The translations under genes and the position numbers were made by a program. The notes below the pieces were generated by a model, which saw only the letters and a program-made list of their open reading frames with translations, was not told where the DNA came from and did not search any database. A stretch of DNA of 64,000 bases from CCY15215 sp039194995 (GTDB lineage: Bacteria > Cyanobacteriota > Cyanobacteriia > Cyanobacteriales > Spirulinaceae), in the NCBI GenBank assembly GCA_039194995.1, contig JBCCVR010000009.1:13040-77039 (forward strand), read 5' to 3'. Of this stretch, positions 7,419 to 16,758 are shown piece by piece. Numbering within the stretch: the first letter of the stretch is position 1; every line of letters starts with the position of its first letter.

Positions 7419-8813
7419 TCAATTGTAATCAAGCAGTTCTTGGATGGTTTCGGCAAAGATGGTGAAGAGGCGATCGATTTGTTCTGTGGAGACGATCAAA
7501 GGCGGTGAGAGGGCAATAATATCCCCCGTTGCCCTCACCATTAACCCCTTCTCAAAACAGCGTTGCAGGCAAAAGGTACCCCGATCGCCGACGCGATCGC
7601 GAATCGATTCAAATTCGACGGCGGCGACTAAGCCAATGTTACGAATATCGATAACATGGGGCAAGCCTTTTAAATTGTGGGCGCATTCTTCCCAGTAGGG
7701 GGCGAGTTCTTTGGCGCGATCGAAGAGTCCTTCTTCTTGGTAAACGTCCAAAGTCGCCAAAGCGGTGGCACAGGCGAGGGGATGCCCGGAATAAGTATAG
7801 CCGTGGGGCAGTTCGATCGCACCTTCCGAAGCGGCGGTCATAAAAGCGTCGTAAATGCCTTTGCGGGTTAGGACTGCACCCATCGGCACTGTACCATTGG
7901 TAATCCCTTTTGCCATGGTAATCATATCCGGCATGACGTTGAAATATTCCGTGGCGCAAGTTGCCCCCAAGCGTCCGAAAGCGGTAATCACTTCGTCGAA
8001 AATGAGGAGGATGCCGTATTGGGTGCAGAGTTCTCGCAAGCGTTCTAAATAGCCGACGGGAGGAATGAGAACCCCCGTAGATCCGGCGACGGGTTCGACG
8101 ATAACGGCGGCGATGGTAGAGGGATCGTGCAATTTTATCATGCGTTCCAAGTCGTCGGCTAAATGCGCCCCCCATTCCGGTTGCCCTTTGCTAAAGGCAT
8201 TCTGTTCGAGGTTGTGAGTATGGGGGAGGTGATCGGTACCGGGGAGGAGACTGCCGAAAAACTTGCGATTATTGGCCATTCCTCCCACGGAAATGCCGCC
8301 GAAACCGACCCCGTGATAGCCCCGTTCTCGCCCGATCAAGCGGGTTCTAGAGGCTTCTCCTCGCACACGATGGTAGGCGATCGCAATCTTCAAAGCCGAT
8401 TCTACCGCCTCTGAGCCGGAGTTCCCGAAAAAGACGCGATCGAATCCTTCTGGAAACAGGTCAATTAACCGTTCTGCCAGTTCGAATGCCCCTGGATGAC
8501 CCATACGAAAAGGCGGTGCGTAGTCCAATTCTGCCACCTGTTTTTGCACCGCTTCAATAATTTTTTGCCGTCCGTGTCCCGCATTGACGCACCAGAGTCC
8601 GGCGGTTCCGTCGAGGATTTGGCGACCGTCGGCACTGGTATAGTACATATCCTTGGCAGCGACGAGGATGCGAGGATTGGCTTTAAAGGCGCGATTGTTG
8701 GTGAAGGGCATCCAAAAGGCTTCCAGTTTTCGGGCTTGCACCGCTTTTTCTCCTAATGCTGAACCGTTCTTTATTGTGGCGCTTTTTGGCGATCGCATTT
8801 CGCGATCGTTCAT
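7419..8813 (-). CDS. Class III pyridoxal-phosphate aminotransferase (omega-amino acid:pyruvate type)
   Basis: 464 residues, normal for fold-type I class III aminotransferases. Visible features are the substrate/PLP region WMPFTNNRAFK, FGNSGSEAVESALKIA (phosphate-binding loop), LIFDEVITAFGR (PLP-ring Asp) and MAKGITNGTVPMGAV with the Schiff-base lysine. Members transfer the terminal amino group of beta-alanine, GABA or other omega-amino acids to pyruvate. The start chosen is the ATG at 8813, with no clear ribosome site. It lies 105 bp upstream of the broken precursor in the same direction, but that alone does not make it part of the RiPP pathway. It reads as a stand-alone metabolic gene. Confidence 0.85.
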   Translation of the reverse strand: MNDREMRSPKSATIKNGSALGEKAVQARKLEAFWMPFTNNRAFKANPRILVAAKDMYYTSADGRQILDGTAGLWCVNAGHGRQKIIEAVQKQVAELDYAPPFRMGHPGAFELAERLIDLFPEGFDRVFFGNSGSEAVESALKIAIAYHRVRGEASRTRLIGRERGYHGVGFGGISVGGMANNRKFFGSLLPGTDHLPHTHNLEQNAFSKGQPEWGAHLADDLERMIKLHDPSTIAAVIVEPVAGSTGVLIPPVGYLERLRELCTQYGILLIFDEVITAFGRLGATCATEYFNVMPDMITMAKGITNGTVPMGAVLTRKGIYDAFMTAASEGAIELPHGYTYSGHPLACATALATLDVYQEEGLFDRAKELAPYWEECAHNLKGLPHVIDIRNIGLVAAVEFESIRDRVGDRGTFCLQRCFEKGLMVRATGDIIALSPPLIVSTEQIDRLFTIFAETIQELLDYN

Positions 8814-8918
8814 GTTTCGTTATGGAACGGCGATGGATGAGGATTTGAATAAGTGCGATCGGGTTATGGATGGAGTTCGCGATCGCTATTATTAAGATAA
8901 CCGGATTAAGGATAGAAG

Positions 8919-9869
8919 TTATTCAACTAGCGTGTATTTTTCATCTTTGAAAATATAGCGTTTAATTTCCCGAAACTCATCAGATACTAAATTTGTCTCC
9001 TGAACGTAACGAGTGCCGGAAGTTTCGATAAGAATATCGTAATAGTCGGGATTTTGACCGGATACAAATTTGACTGTAGATGAATTTTCCCAAACACTTT
9101 TTTGTCTTTTTTGTAATCCACTCAGAAGAGGATGCCCATGATTATCATCACCAATCTTTTCAAAAAAAATACGTTCAAAGTTGCCCGCTACATCCGATAA
9201 AATTGTGAGGAACTCAAGATTTCCCCCAGATGGTGACGAAACATGACGAAACATAACCGCTTTTTTTGCAGAACCAATCGAAATAACTTCTCTATCTGAT
9301 GATAATCTTCCCCCACCACCGGGAGCAGCAATCCCAAAATCATAGCTCTCTAAATACCAATTAGATTTTTCGTTTTCTGTTCTCAAAGCAAAAACTGCTC
9401 CAGAAATAGGAGGAGCGCAATTCCGGCAAAACCAACCATCATAACGCTGGTGATCTTTCCAGGGAATTGCTTGTGTCAGAATAATATTCTTTGTGCGATC
9501 GCCCTCAACATAGGAGTAATCGAGAACAATACTCGACTCAACTTCAGTAAAACCTGATGGTTTATAGAATAATAAGTTGTTTTTTTCTTCATTTGGCTTC
9601 CAACGAACGCGATAATTTCCATCACTAAAATTGTATTCGGTATCTTGAGAGCCGTGCATGACTCTTAATGCTGTTTCCAAGTTAAACTCATCTTCGGGGA
9701 TTTTATAAATTGGTCTTGGGATCGATTTTGCTCGATCGGATGCGACAGTAACTAACTGTTTGAGTGCGATTGAAGATTTAGCTTCAATCGGTTTTCTGTA
9801 GTCGAGAAACCTAAAGTTATCTAAGAACGAGTAGAGTGCAATAAAAATAAACAAAAATCTAGGATTCAT
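8919..9869 (-). CDS. Membrane-anchored protein of unknown function, paralogue A
   Basis: 316 residues that I do not recognise. An N-terminal hydrophobic segment (FLFIFIALYSFL, residues 5-16) without an obvious cleavage site suggests a signal anchor with the rest outside the cytoplasm. There is one CxxC (WFCRNC, ~150) followed by a Gly-rich beta-type sequence, and a C-terminus rich in aromatic and acidic residues. It is a tandem paralogue of 9969-10883: the stretches NLETAL, DTEY, KFVSGQNPDYYDI, ETSGTRYV and FKDEKY are shared. The two are 99 bp apart in the same direction. Base composition is more AT-rich than in neighbouring genes. Confidence 0.6.
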   Translation of the reverse strand: MNPRFLFIFIALYSFLDNFRFLDYRKPIEAKSSIALKQLVTVASDRAKSIPRPIYKIPEDEFNLETALRVMHGSQDTEYNFSDGNYRVRWKPNEEKNNLLFYKPSGFTEVESSIVLDYSYVEGDRTKNIILTQAIPWKDHQRYDGWFCRNCAPPISGAVFALRTENEKSNWYLESYDFGIAAPGGGGRLSSDREVISIGSAKKAVMFRHVSSPSGGNLEFLTILSDVAGNFERIFFEKIGDDNHGHPLLSGLQKRQKSVWENSSTVKFVSGQNPDYYDILIETSGTRYVQETNLVSDEFREIKRYIFKDEKYTLVE

Positions 9870-9968
9870 TGTAATATCTATTGGGAGGAAGTGCGAGCGG
9901 GCTATGGATAGAGTTAGAAATAAAATGAAATATTTGTGTTTTTAAAGTGGTCGGATTTAAGCTCAAAA

Positions 9969-10883
9969 CTATTCGACCAGCCTATATTTTTCATCTTTGA
10001 AAAGATAGCGTTTCACTTCTCGAAACTCACCGGATACTGAATCCGTTTCTCGAACGTAGCGAGTACCGGAAGTTTCAACAATAATATCGTAATAATCAGG
10101 ATTTTGACCAGATACGAATTTGATTTCTGATGAGTTTCTCCAGACTCTATTATCACCTGTGCCGAGAAGAGGAGCACCCCAATTATCATTGCCAGTTTCT
10201 TCAAGAAACACAACATCAACTCTATCGTTTACATCTGTCACAATGGTCAGATATTCATGAGTGTATCCTTGTCCTGTCGCACCATGCCCAAACATGATTG
10301 CTTTTTTTTCGGGTCCAATATTAAAAATTTTTCCCTCAGCAATTCTACCAGACAATCCAACACGAGCAAAAGCAACTTGATAGTTATCAAGTCTCCAATT
10401 AGAATTCCATTTTGAAGAAGTAAAAACTGCTCCTCCAAGTGGAACGCCGCATAAACGACAGAGACCACCACCACCATATGTTTCTGTTATGATAATGTGC
10501 TTGTTGAAATCTCCTTGAGTATAAGAGTAATCGAAGGCGATCGACGTGTCTGCTTCATTCAAATTCAAGTCAAGACGAAAATTGAGGCGGCGTTTTTCGT
10601 GTAGGCTGGGTTTCCATCTAACACCGTGGTATTCATCACTAAATGTATACTCTGTATCTTGAAAACCGTGCATTAAGATTAAGGCTGTTTCTAAGTTAAA
10701 ATTTTCTTCGGGAATTTCATTGATTAGTTGTGGGAGAGATTTTGCCTGATTGGATGCTTTAGAAATTAATTGTCTGAGTACGATTGAGTATTTAGCTTTC
10801 ATCGGTTTTCTATAGTTGAGAAACTGAAAGCCTTCTAAAAGTAAACAGAGCGCAATAAAAATAAACAAAAGTTTACGATTCAT
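9969..10883 (-). CDS. Membrane-anchored protein of unknown function, paralogue B
   Basis: 304 residues, upstream tandem copy of the gene at 8919-9869. It has the same layout: N-terminal hydrophobic anchor (LLFIFIALCLLLEG), a CxxC pair (GLCRLC), a Gly-rich beta segment and the closing block KFVSGQNPDYYDI to KRYLFKDEKY. The two ends are best conserved and the middle has diverged, which suggests an old duplication. No enzyme motif is visible. The conserved CxxC may be structural (disulfide or metal). Function unknown. Confidence 0.6.
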   Translation of the reverse strand: MNRKLLFIFIALCLLLEGFQFLNYRKPMKAKYSIVLRQLISKASNQAKSLPQLINEIPEENFNLETALILMHGFQDTEYTFSDEYHGVRWKPSLHEKRRLNFRLDLNLNEADTSIAFDYSYTQGDFNKHIIITETYGGGGLCRLCGVPLGGAVFTSSKWNSNWRLDNYQVAFARVGLSGRIAEGKIFNIGPEKKAIMFGHGATGQGYTHEYLTIVTDVNDRVDVVFLEETGNDNWGAPLLGTGDNRVWRNSSEIKFVSGQNPDYYDIIVETSGTRYVRETDSVSGEFREVKRYLFKDEKYRLVE

Positions 10884-10981
10884 GTTGACACAATTCTAGA
10901 TAATTCTCCTTTTAAGCTAATTGTGCCACAAAAAATATTATACGATCTCAAATTTGCATGAAGACTATAATAAAAAAGTTA

Positions 10982-10998
10982 GGAAGCGAGACGCTTCC
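10982..10998. repeat. Short perfect hairpin
   Basis: GGAAGCG, a three-base loop AGA, and CGCTTCC form a perfect 7-bp stem in the 204-bp gap between paralogue B and the efflux permease. Short elements of this kind recur in cyanobacterial intergenic DNA. It is not followed by a T-run on either strand, so I do not call it a terminator. Confidence 0.45.
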
Positions 10999-11087
10999 AC
11001 TACGGCAAATTCAGAGGTTTTAATAGTGCGAATATAATCAGTTCCCCTTTTTTGTAAAAGAGAAGGAATGCTCGCTTGTAACACCCA

Positions 11088-14000
11088 TTAACCGGATTTG
11101 ATATTAGAACCCACCATCGGCTTGAGCGTTACACTTTGGATTGAATTGCTCTCTGTCGCGATCGCCCCGATCGCAGGCATCAGCCAACGACCAAATCGAG
11201 CATAAAGAGCGGGAATGACCAACAAAGTCAATGCTGTTGAGGTAAAAAGTCCGCCTAGCACGACAATGGCTAAAGGTTGGAGAATCTCGTTACCGGCACC
11301 ACTCGCCACGGCTAGGGGTAGCATTCCGAGGGCAGAGGTGAGGGCAGTCATTAAAATTGCATTCACCCGATCTAAAGACCCCCGAGCGATCGCTTCTTTT
11401 AAAGGAATGCCTCGGGCAAACTTTTTATTGTAGTTGTCTACCAGCAATAACCCGTTGCGAATGGCGACCCCAAATAGGGTGATAAAGCCAATTAAAGAAG
11501 CAACCGAAATGACTCCGCCACTGACGACAATCGAGAGAAGCCCTCCCACCAAAGCTAAAGGCAGATTAAGCATAATGGCGACAGTCGCGGGAAAAGATTT
11601 TACCGAGAAGAACATTAAAATCGCGATCGCAATGGCTGCTAACAGGCTATACAGCAACAAATTCTGAGTCGCTTTTTGCTCGGCTTCAAACTGTCCGCCG
11701 TATTGGATAAAATACCCCTCGGGCAATTGCACGCGATCGCGGATCTGCCGTTGAATATCCCCCACAACGCTCCCTAAATCCCGTTCTGCAACATTGGCAG
11801 AGACGACAATTAAGCGAGAAACATTTTCCCGATTGACGATATTAGCCCCCGTGCCATAATCGATATCGGCGACAGTATCGAGGGCGATCGCTTCACCTGT
11901 GGGAGTACGGAGGGGAAGGGCGCGAATAGCATCGAGATTATTGCGGGCGGATTTGGGCAAACCGACGGTTACATCGATTAACTGTTGATTTTCCGGCACT
12001 CTGGCGACGATGCGACCGTTTAACGCTGTTTCTAGCACCTCCGAAATGGTCGCCATTCGCAAACCGTATCGTGCTGCTGCGGCGCGATCGTAGTGAATGT
12101 GAATCTGACGGATGGGAACTTGGGGTTCGAGTTGTAAATCTACCACTCCGGCGATCGGCGCGATCGCGTCTCGCACTTCTTCCCCAACCTGCCGCAATTC
12201 TGCCAGATCGGATCCGAAGATTTTCACGGCGATCGCGCTTCTCACTCCCGATAGCACCTCATCCATGCGATGGGAAATAAATCCCCCCACATTGGGAGCA
12301 ACCCCGGGTAATTGCAAGAATTTTTCCCGTAATTGTTTGATGCTGGCTTCCCTGTCTTTCATGGCCAGTTCGCTGAGTTCTACATCCACGTGGGCGATAT
12401 TGACCCCCGCACCGTCAGCATCTCCGGGTGCGCGTCCCGCCCGCACCTGTACCCATTCGTATAAGGGATTGCCTTGCAGGGATTGAGAAAGCGCTCTACC
12501 CGCTCCAGTGGTAATATTGAGGGATACGCCGGGGAACAGAACCATTGAGTTAACTAGGGATTTTTCCTGAAACTCTGGCAGGAAGACCCGACCGAGGGAA
12601 GGCACGATCGCCACGGCCGCGACGAGAGCAGCCAATGCTACGCTTAAAACGATTTGGGGCGATCGCAAGGATAAATCGAGCAGGGGACGATACAGCCGTT
12701 CCGCCCAACGAGAAACAAAAGTTCCTTCTCGGGGAAGCTCCTGCCCGGCCAGCAGGATGGCACAGAGGGCGGGAGAAAGGGTCATGGCGACCAAAGTAGA
12801 AGCAACGATAGACAACAAATAAGCCCAGCCCATCGGTGCAAAGATGCGCCCTTCTACCCCCGTTAAACTGAAGATGGGAGCAAAGACAACAATAATAATC
12901 GCCGTGGAAAAAATCACCGCCAAGCGCACCTCTACGGAAGTTTCGTAGACCACTTGAAACGAATGTTTGGGATTATCTTCGGCTCGGTTGTGACGGAGAC
13001 CGCGATAGCAGTTTTCCATATCTACGATCGCATCGTCCACGACGGAACCAATCGCCACGACCAACCCCCCGAGGGTCATGGTATTGATGCCCAACCCAAA
13101 GGCTTTCATCAACAATAAACCAATCAGGAGGGAGAGGGGAATCGCACTTAAAGTAATCGCCGCCGTCCGCCAATTCATTAAAAAGAGCAGCATAATCGCC
13201 GAAACGATGACGATTCCTTGCACGAGAGAGCCGCTTACATTGCGAATGGCAGAATCGATAAAATTAGACTGGCGAAAGGTTCTGACGATTTCCACATCGG
13301 CGGGAAAGGTGGGCTGTAATGCCGCGATCGCGGTTTCTACGGCTTTCGTAACGGTCGGCGTATCCACTTCTGGCTGTTTGTTCACCATCATCACGACGGC
13401 GGATCGTCCGTTAAAACTGGCATCTCCTCGCTTGAGTGCCGCTCCGGTTTTCACCTCTGCCACATCTTGCAGTAAAATCGGTTGCCCATCCCGCACCGTT
13501 ACCACCGATCGCTGTAAGTCTTCAATCGATTGGATCTGCCCCATACCGCGAATGAGGAGTTCTTGACCGCCCCCCACGAGGAATCCCCCTGGGGCGTTAT
13601 CGCTTGCCCCTCTGGCTGCATGAGTGACCTCTGTGAGAGAAATACCGAGCGATCGCAATTTTTCGGGATCGACTAAAACTTGTTCTTGGCGATCGTCTCC
13701 CCCATAAATCGTCACTTGAGAAACTCCCGACACGGAGAGAACCCGATTGCTGAGGGTAACTTCCACCAAGCGCCGCAAATCCATCAGGGAAGTGTCTCCC
13801 CCCTCTTCCACCGTAAAAGCATACTGAAGAATCGTTCCCAACGGGGAAACCAGAGGGGAAATTTCCGGCGGTTGGGCGCTTTCAGGGAGTCGGTTGGCGA
13901 CTTGTTGGAGGCGCTCCGTTACCGCTTGTCTGGCTTGGTAAATATCCGCCTCGCGATCGAAGACCACCTGCACCATCGACAATCCCACCTTAGAAGACGA

Positions 14001-14261
14001 TCGCACCGTCGTGACTCCGGGCAACCCATTCACCGCACTTTCGATCGGGACGGTAATTTGCGTTTCGACTTCCTCCGATGCCAGTCCCGTTGCTTCGGTT
14101 TGAATATCCACTTGAGGCGGGGCAAAGGGAGGAAAGACATCCAGAGGCATTTGGGTAATGCTGAAGATTCCCCAAATGGCGATCGCAATGGCACTCGCGA
14201 CGATAAACCAACGTTGGGCAATGGAATTTTTGAGAATGCGATCCAAAATCGAGCTTAACAT
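11088..14261 (-). CDS. RND heavy-metal efflux permease (CzcA/CusA type)
   Basis: 1057 residues, the normal length of an RND pump with 12 membrane helices and two large periplasmic loops. The protein starts with RWFIVASAIAIAIWGI (TM1) followed by the periplasmic QMPLDVFPPFAPPQVDIQT. TM4 carries the proton-relay pair in GSVVDDAIVDMENC (~400). FSLTGVEGRIFAPMGWAY and FGVAIRNGLLLVDNYN are typical of the metal-exporting HME branch. GGAGGA precedes the ATG. The partner gene 14280-14918 is 18 bp upstream in the same operon, and the regulator diverges from it. This matches the nrs/rpp-type metal resistance layout known in cyanobacteria. The metal itself cannot be read from sequence. Confidence 0.88.
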   Translation of the reverse strand: MLSSILDRILKNSIAQRWFIVASAIAIAIWGIFSITQMPLDVFPPFAPPQVDIQTEATGLASEEVETQITVPIESAVNGLPGVTTVRSSSKVGLSMVQVVFDREADIYQARQAVTERLQQVANRLPESAQPPEISPLVSPLGTILQYAFTVEEGGDTSLMDLRRLVEVTLSNRVLSVSGVSQVTIYGGDDRQEQVLVDPEKLRSLGISLTEVTHAARGASDNAPGGFLVGGGQELLIRGMGQIQSIEDLQRSVVTVRDGQPILLQDVAEVKTGAALKRGDASFNGRSAVVMMVNKQPEVDTPTVTKAVETAIAALQPTFPADVEIVRTFRQSNFIDSAIRNVSGSLVQGIVIVSAIMLLFLMNWRTAAITLSAIPLSLLIGLLLMKAFGLGINTMTLGGLVVAIGSVVDDAIVDMENCYRGLRHNRAEDNPKHSFQVVYETSVEVRLAVIFSTAIIIVVFAPIFSLTGVEGRIFAPMGWAYLLSIVASTLVAMTLSPALCAILLAGQELPREGTFVSRWAERLYRPLLDLSLRSPQIVLSVALAALVAAVAIVPSLGRVFLPEFQEKSLVNSMVLFPGVSLNITTGAGRALSQSLQGNPLYEWVQVRAGRAPGDADGAGVNIAHVDVELSELAMKDREASIKQLREKFLQLPGVAPNVGGFISHRMDEVLSGVRSAIAVKIFGSDLAELRQVGEEVRDAIAPIAGVVDLQLEPQVPIRQIHIHYDRAAAARYGLRMATISEVLETALNGRIVARVPENQQLIDVTVGLPKSARNNLDAIRALPLRTPTGEAIALDTVADIDYGTGANIVNRENVSRLIVVSANVAERDLGSVVGDIQRQIRDRVQLPEGYFIQYGGQFEAEQKATQNLLLYSLLAAIAIAILMFFSVKSFPATVAIMLNLPLALVGGLLSIVVSGGVISVASLIGFITLFGVAIRNGLLLVDNYNKKFARGIPLKEAIARGSLDRVNAILMTALTSALGMLPLAVASGAGNEILQPLAIVVLGGLFTSTALTLLVIPALYARFGRWLMPAIGAIATESNSIQSVTLKPMVGSNIKSG

Positions 14262-14279
14262 TTTCTCTCAAATCCTCCT

Positions 14280-14918
14280 TTAATTATCGGAGGATAAATC
14301 TTTCTTTTTGCCTCCGCCGAGGAACGCAAAAAGACCGATCGCTAATGCCGCACCGCCCCCGATCGCCACCACCGCGATCGTCGGAAAGCCGCTCGATTGT
14401 TCCGTTTCCACTAAATTCCCCGCCTCGTCGTGACTGTGGGGAATTCCTTCCGCATCTGCCTGCGCGTGGGCTTCTTCGGTTGGGGTCGATGCTGTTTCCG
14501 TATCGGGTTCGCTGGTTTGGGTTTTGCGAGATTCGGCATAGAGCGATAAACTCCCTTGAGTAACTAGCTTTTCTCCAATCGATAACCCTTGAGTCACTTC
14601 AATGAGTTCCCCTTGGGTTGCTCCCGTGGTTACATCTACTGGCTCGTAAAAATTCTCGTATTGCACGAAGACCAGTTGGCGGCCATTGTCATCGACCAGA
14701 GCAGTGACCGGAATGAGTACATTAGAAGTTCCTTCGACGGTGGTTTGAATCGGCTCGACTTGAATCCCTAAAAGAGAATCCGTCTCGGTCTTAACTTCCA
14801 CGCGATTTACGCCTCCCGTGGCTTGGAATTCATCTCCGTGACCCGCATGAGCGAAGGCGGGGGAAGCGATCGCTAAACTGACGGCAAGTACGGAACTCAA
14901 TAATGGCAAGGGTTTCAT
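14280..14918 (-). CDS. Shortened periplasmic adaptor-like protein with C-terminal membrane anchor
   Basis: 212 residues from the ATG at 14918, which has a perfect GGAGGAGAGAGG ribosome site; an upstream in-frame start would add 35 unlikely residues. It has a signal peptide (LLSSVLAVSLAIASPAFA), then HAGHGDEF. A ~110-residue domain like the C-terminal part of membrane-fusion proteins follows, with VLIPVTALVDDNG, VFVQYENFYEPVDV and EVTQGLSIGEKLVTQGSL. Next are a His/acid-rich linker with PHSHDE, a hydrophobic helix (TIAVVAIGGGAALAIGLFAF) and a Lys-rich end. The coiled-coil hairpin and lipoyl halves of a normal adaptor are missing. His clusters suggest metal contact. It is first gene of the operon with the RND pump. 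Confidence 0.7.
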   Translation of the reverse strand: MKPLPLLSSVLAVSLAIASPAFAHAGHGDEFQATGGVNRVEVKTETDSLLGIQVEPIQTTVEGTSNVLIPVTALVDDNGRQLVFVQYENFYEPVDVTTGATQGELIEVTQGLSIGEKLVTQGSLSLYAESRKTQTSEPDTETASTPTEEAHAQADAEGIPHSHDEAGNLVETEQSSGFPTIAVVAIGGGAALAIGLFAFLGGGKKKDLSSDN

Positions 14919-14970
14919 CCTCTCTCCTCCATCTTTGCTAAAGAATCCCCCACAGTTTGCCATAGGGGGG

Positions 14971-14988
14971 ATGAAATCCAGATGAAAT
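14971..14988. promoter_or_regulatory. Direct repeat, candidate operator of the adjacent OmpR-type regulator
   Basis: ATGAAAT at 14971-14977 is repeated at 14982-14988, an 11-bp period. This is the arrangement OmpR/PhoB-family regulators bind as tandem dimers. It lies in the 118-bp divergent gap between the efflux operon (start 14918) and the regulator (start 15037). An inverted pair ATCCCCC/GGGGGAT overlaps its left side. The operator role is inferred from position and spacing. Confidence 0.5.
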
Positions 14989-15036
14989 GACGGGGGGCTT
15001 GGTAGAATCGATGCCGTAGTCACTATTTCGGGTGTA

Positions 15037-15750
15037 ATGCGAATTCTTTTAGTAGAAGACGAAGAAGATTTGGGACAGGCGATCGCTCGGGTGCTGGAGG
15101 GAGAAAAATATATCGTGGACTGGGTAACAGATGGCGATCGCGCTTGGGATTATTTGGAGGACAAATGGACGGATTACACGGTAGCGATTTTTGATTGGTT
15201 GCTACCGGGTGCGTCTGGGTTGGAACTCTGCCAAAAACTGCGATCGCGTCACAATCCTTTACCCGTCCTGATTCTCACTGCCTTGGGTCAGCCGGAAAAT
15301 CGCGTGACGGGATTGGATGCGGGAGCAGATGATTACTTGGTCAAACCTTTTGTGATGGAAGAATTATTGGCACGCTTGCGGGCATTGCAACGGCGATCGC
15401 CTCAATTTCAACCCCTTAATCTAACAGTAGCGGGTTTTACTCTCGATACGGCGAATAATATTTTGCAAGTCGAGACGGGATCGAGGGAGGTGCAAAATAT
15501 TACCTTGACTAATAAAGAATTTCAGCTTTTGATGTATCTGATGCAGAACTGCGATCGTATCATTCCGGGAAGTAAGCTACGCTATCAGCTTTGGAATGTA
15601 GATGAAGAACCCGTTAGTAATGTCGTGGCGGCACAAATGCGCCTGCTGCGTCGCAAATTGGCTCGCCACGGCTGTCCCTGTCCCATTGAAACCGTACCGG
15701 GTGCAGGCTATCGCTTTAACTCTCATCTCAAATTCACACGAACATCGTAA
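15037..15750 (+). CDS. OmpR-family response regulator (metal/redox two-component, RppA/NrsR-like)
   Basis: 237 residues. The receiver domain is at 1-~120, with the acidic pocket LLVEDEED, phospho-acceptor D53 in AIFDWLLPG, the Thr in LTALG and the Lys in YLVKPF. The winged-helix DNA-binding domain is at ~130-230, with ITLTNKEFQLLMYLM, the recognition-helix region NVVAAQMRLLRRKL and the wing VPGAGYRF. It diverges from the RND efflux operon as nrsR/rppA does in cyanobacteria. A partner kinase would normally follow directly. Here a histidine kinase of the right type is found only at 18703, beyond three opposite-strand genes. It ends exactly where the convergent formyltransferase gene ends. Confidence 0.85.
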   Translation: MRILLVEDEEDLGQAIARVLEGEKYIVDWVTDGDRAWDYLEDKWTDYTVAIFDWLLPGASGLELCQKLRSRHNPLPVLILTALGQPENRVTGLDAGADDYLVKPFVMEELLARLRALQRRSPQFQPLNLTVAGFTLDTANNILQVETGSREVQNITLTNKEFQLLMYLMQNCDRIIPGSKLRYQLWNVDEEPVSNVVAAQMRLLRRKLARHGCPCPIETVPGAGYRFNSHLKFTRTS

Positions 15751-16677
15751 TTAATCAAGTTGTGCATCAATTGGAAAAATATTTTTTGGATCTAGAAAAC
15801 AATTCATTTCATTAGAGACCTGTTTGAGAATGATACCGGAGTGATAATGAGAATCTAATACGCCACTTCCAGTCACGACACCTACACTCTCGTCTAGGTG
15901 AGTCACGACGCGACCGGGTTCTCCACAATAAGAGCAGTCTGAATACGCCAGAGATTTTATCCAAAACTTCTTATTTTTCCACAGAAAAAAACAGTTGGGA
16001 GTGGGATCTCTATGAGCCCTAAACATATTGTATATCTCTTGAGGAGATTTTTCCCATTGAATTCGGCGATCTCTCTTCGTGATACGATGATAACGTTTGT
16101 ATTCTTTCAATTCTTTTAATTTGGGTGTAAATCCGGGATTGGAGAATTCTGCCAAGGCTTCTACAATAATTTTTGGATAAATGCGAAGTTGCTTTCGTGC
16201 AACATCAAATGCAGTATCATCATCATTGATAGGAATCGACTCTTGTAAAACAATGGGTCCTGCATCCATAATGTCTGACATAATATGGACTGTAACCCCA
16301 GTCTGTTTTTCGTTATTTCTAATTACCCAATACTCTGCTGATAGTCCTGCATAATTGGGTAGCAAGGAGTCGTGTACATTTAAAGCTGCTATTTTAGGTA
16401 TCCTGAGAATTTTGCTGGGTATTCGATAGCGCCAATTGGTGGAAACAATAAAATCTGGCTCCATTTTGGCAATAGTTTCCACTATTTCCTTTTCTACAAG
16501 TTGTGAAGAAAAATAATGTTCGATCTCGTGCTTTTGAGCCAGATCGAGAACCGGATTAATCGCACCTCTCTTCGATGGATGCGTGAGAATCAAAATGACT
16601 TGGCGATCGGATTGAATTAATCCTGATAGTGTAGATACACCATATTCACCGTAGCCTAGAAAAATGATTTTATTCAT
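15751..16677 (-). CDS. Formyltransferase-family protein (10-formyl-THF dependent)
   Basis: 308 residues. An N-terminal Rossmann-like fold starts with KIIFLGYGEYGV. The catalytic set of the formyltransferase family is present: N100 and H102 in ALNVHDSLLPNYAG and D138 in MDAGPIVLQ. The C-terminal half resembles the barrel domain of methionyl-tRNA formyltransferase only loosely (YKRYHRITKRDRRIQW). The sequence is too divergent for the housekeeping fmt. It is more like the enzymes that formylate amino sugars or small metabolites. It is last of three minus-strand genes (DMT exporter, broken 2OG oxygenase, this one), so a shared small-molecule pathway is plausible. The substrate is unknown. Confidence 0.7.
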   Translation of the reverse strand: MNKIIFLGYGEYGVSTLSGLIQSDRQVILILTHPSKRGAINPVLDLAQKHEIEHYFSSQLVEKEIVETIAKMEPDFIVSTNWRYRIPSKILRIPKIAALNVHDSLLPNYAGLSAEYWVIRNNEKQTGVTVHIMSDIMDAGPIVLQESIPINDDDTAFDVARKQLRIYPKIIVEALAEFSNPGFTPKLKELKEYKRYHRITKRDRRIQWEKSPQEIYNMFRAHRDPTPNCFFLWKNKKFWIKSLAYSDCSYCGEPGRVVTHLDESVGVVTGSGVLDSHYHSGIILKQVSNEMNCFLDPKNIFPIDAQLD

Positions 16678-16758
16678 GCTTGCAGCACCATTTTTACTGT
16701 TGTATTCATATTCTTTTAAGATTCGTCTCTGGCTTCTTGAAAAAAGGACTTACCCAAT

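Noticed and set aside
7419..8813. Aminotransferase as a member of the RiPP pathway
   Set aside because: Same strand and close, but it is a common metabolic family with no known role on such peptides. Left as a neighbour.
15751..16677. Housekeeping methionyl-tRNA formyltransferase (fmt)
   Set aside because: Catalytic residues fit the superfamily, but the C-terminal domain is divergent and the context is an exporter/oxygenase trio, so fmt is unlikely.
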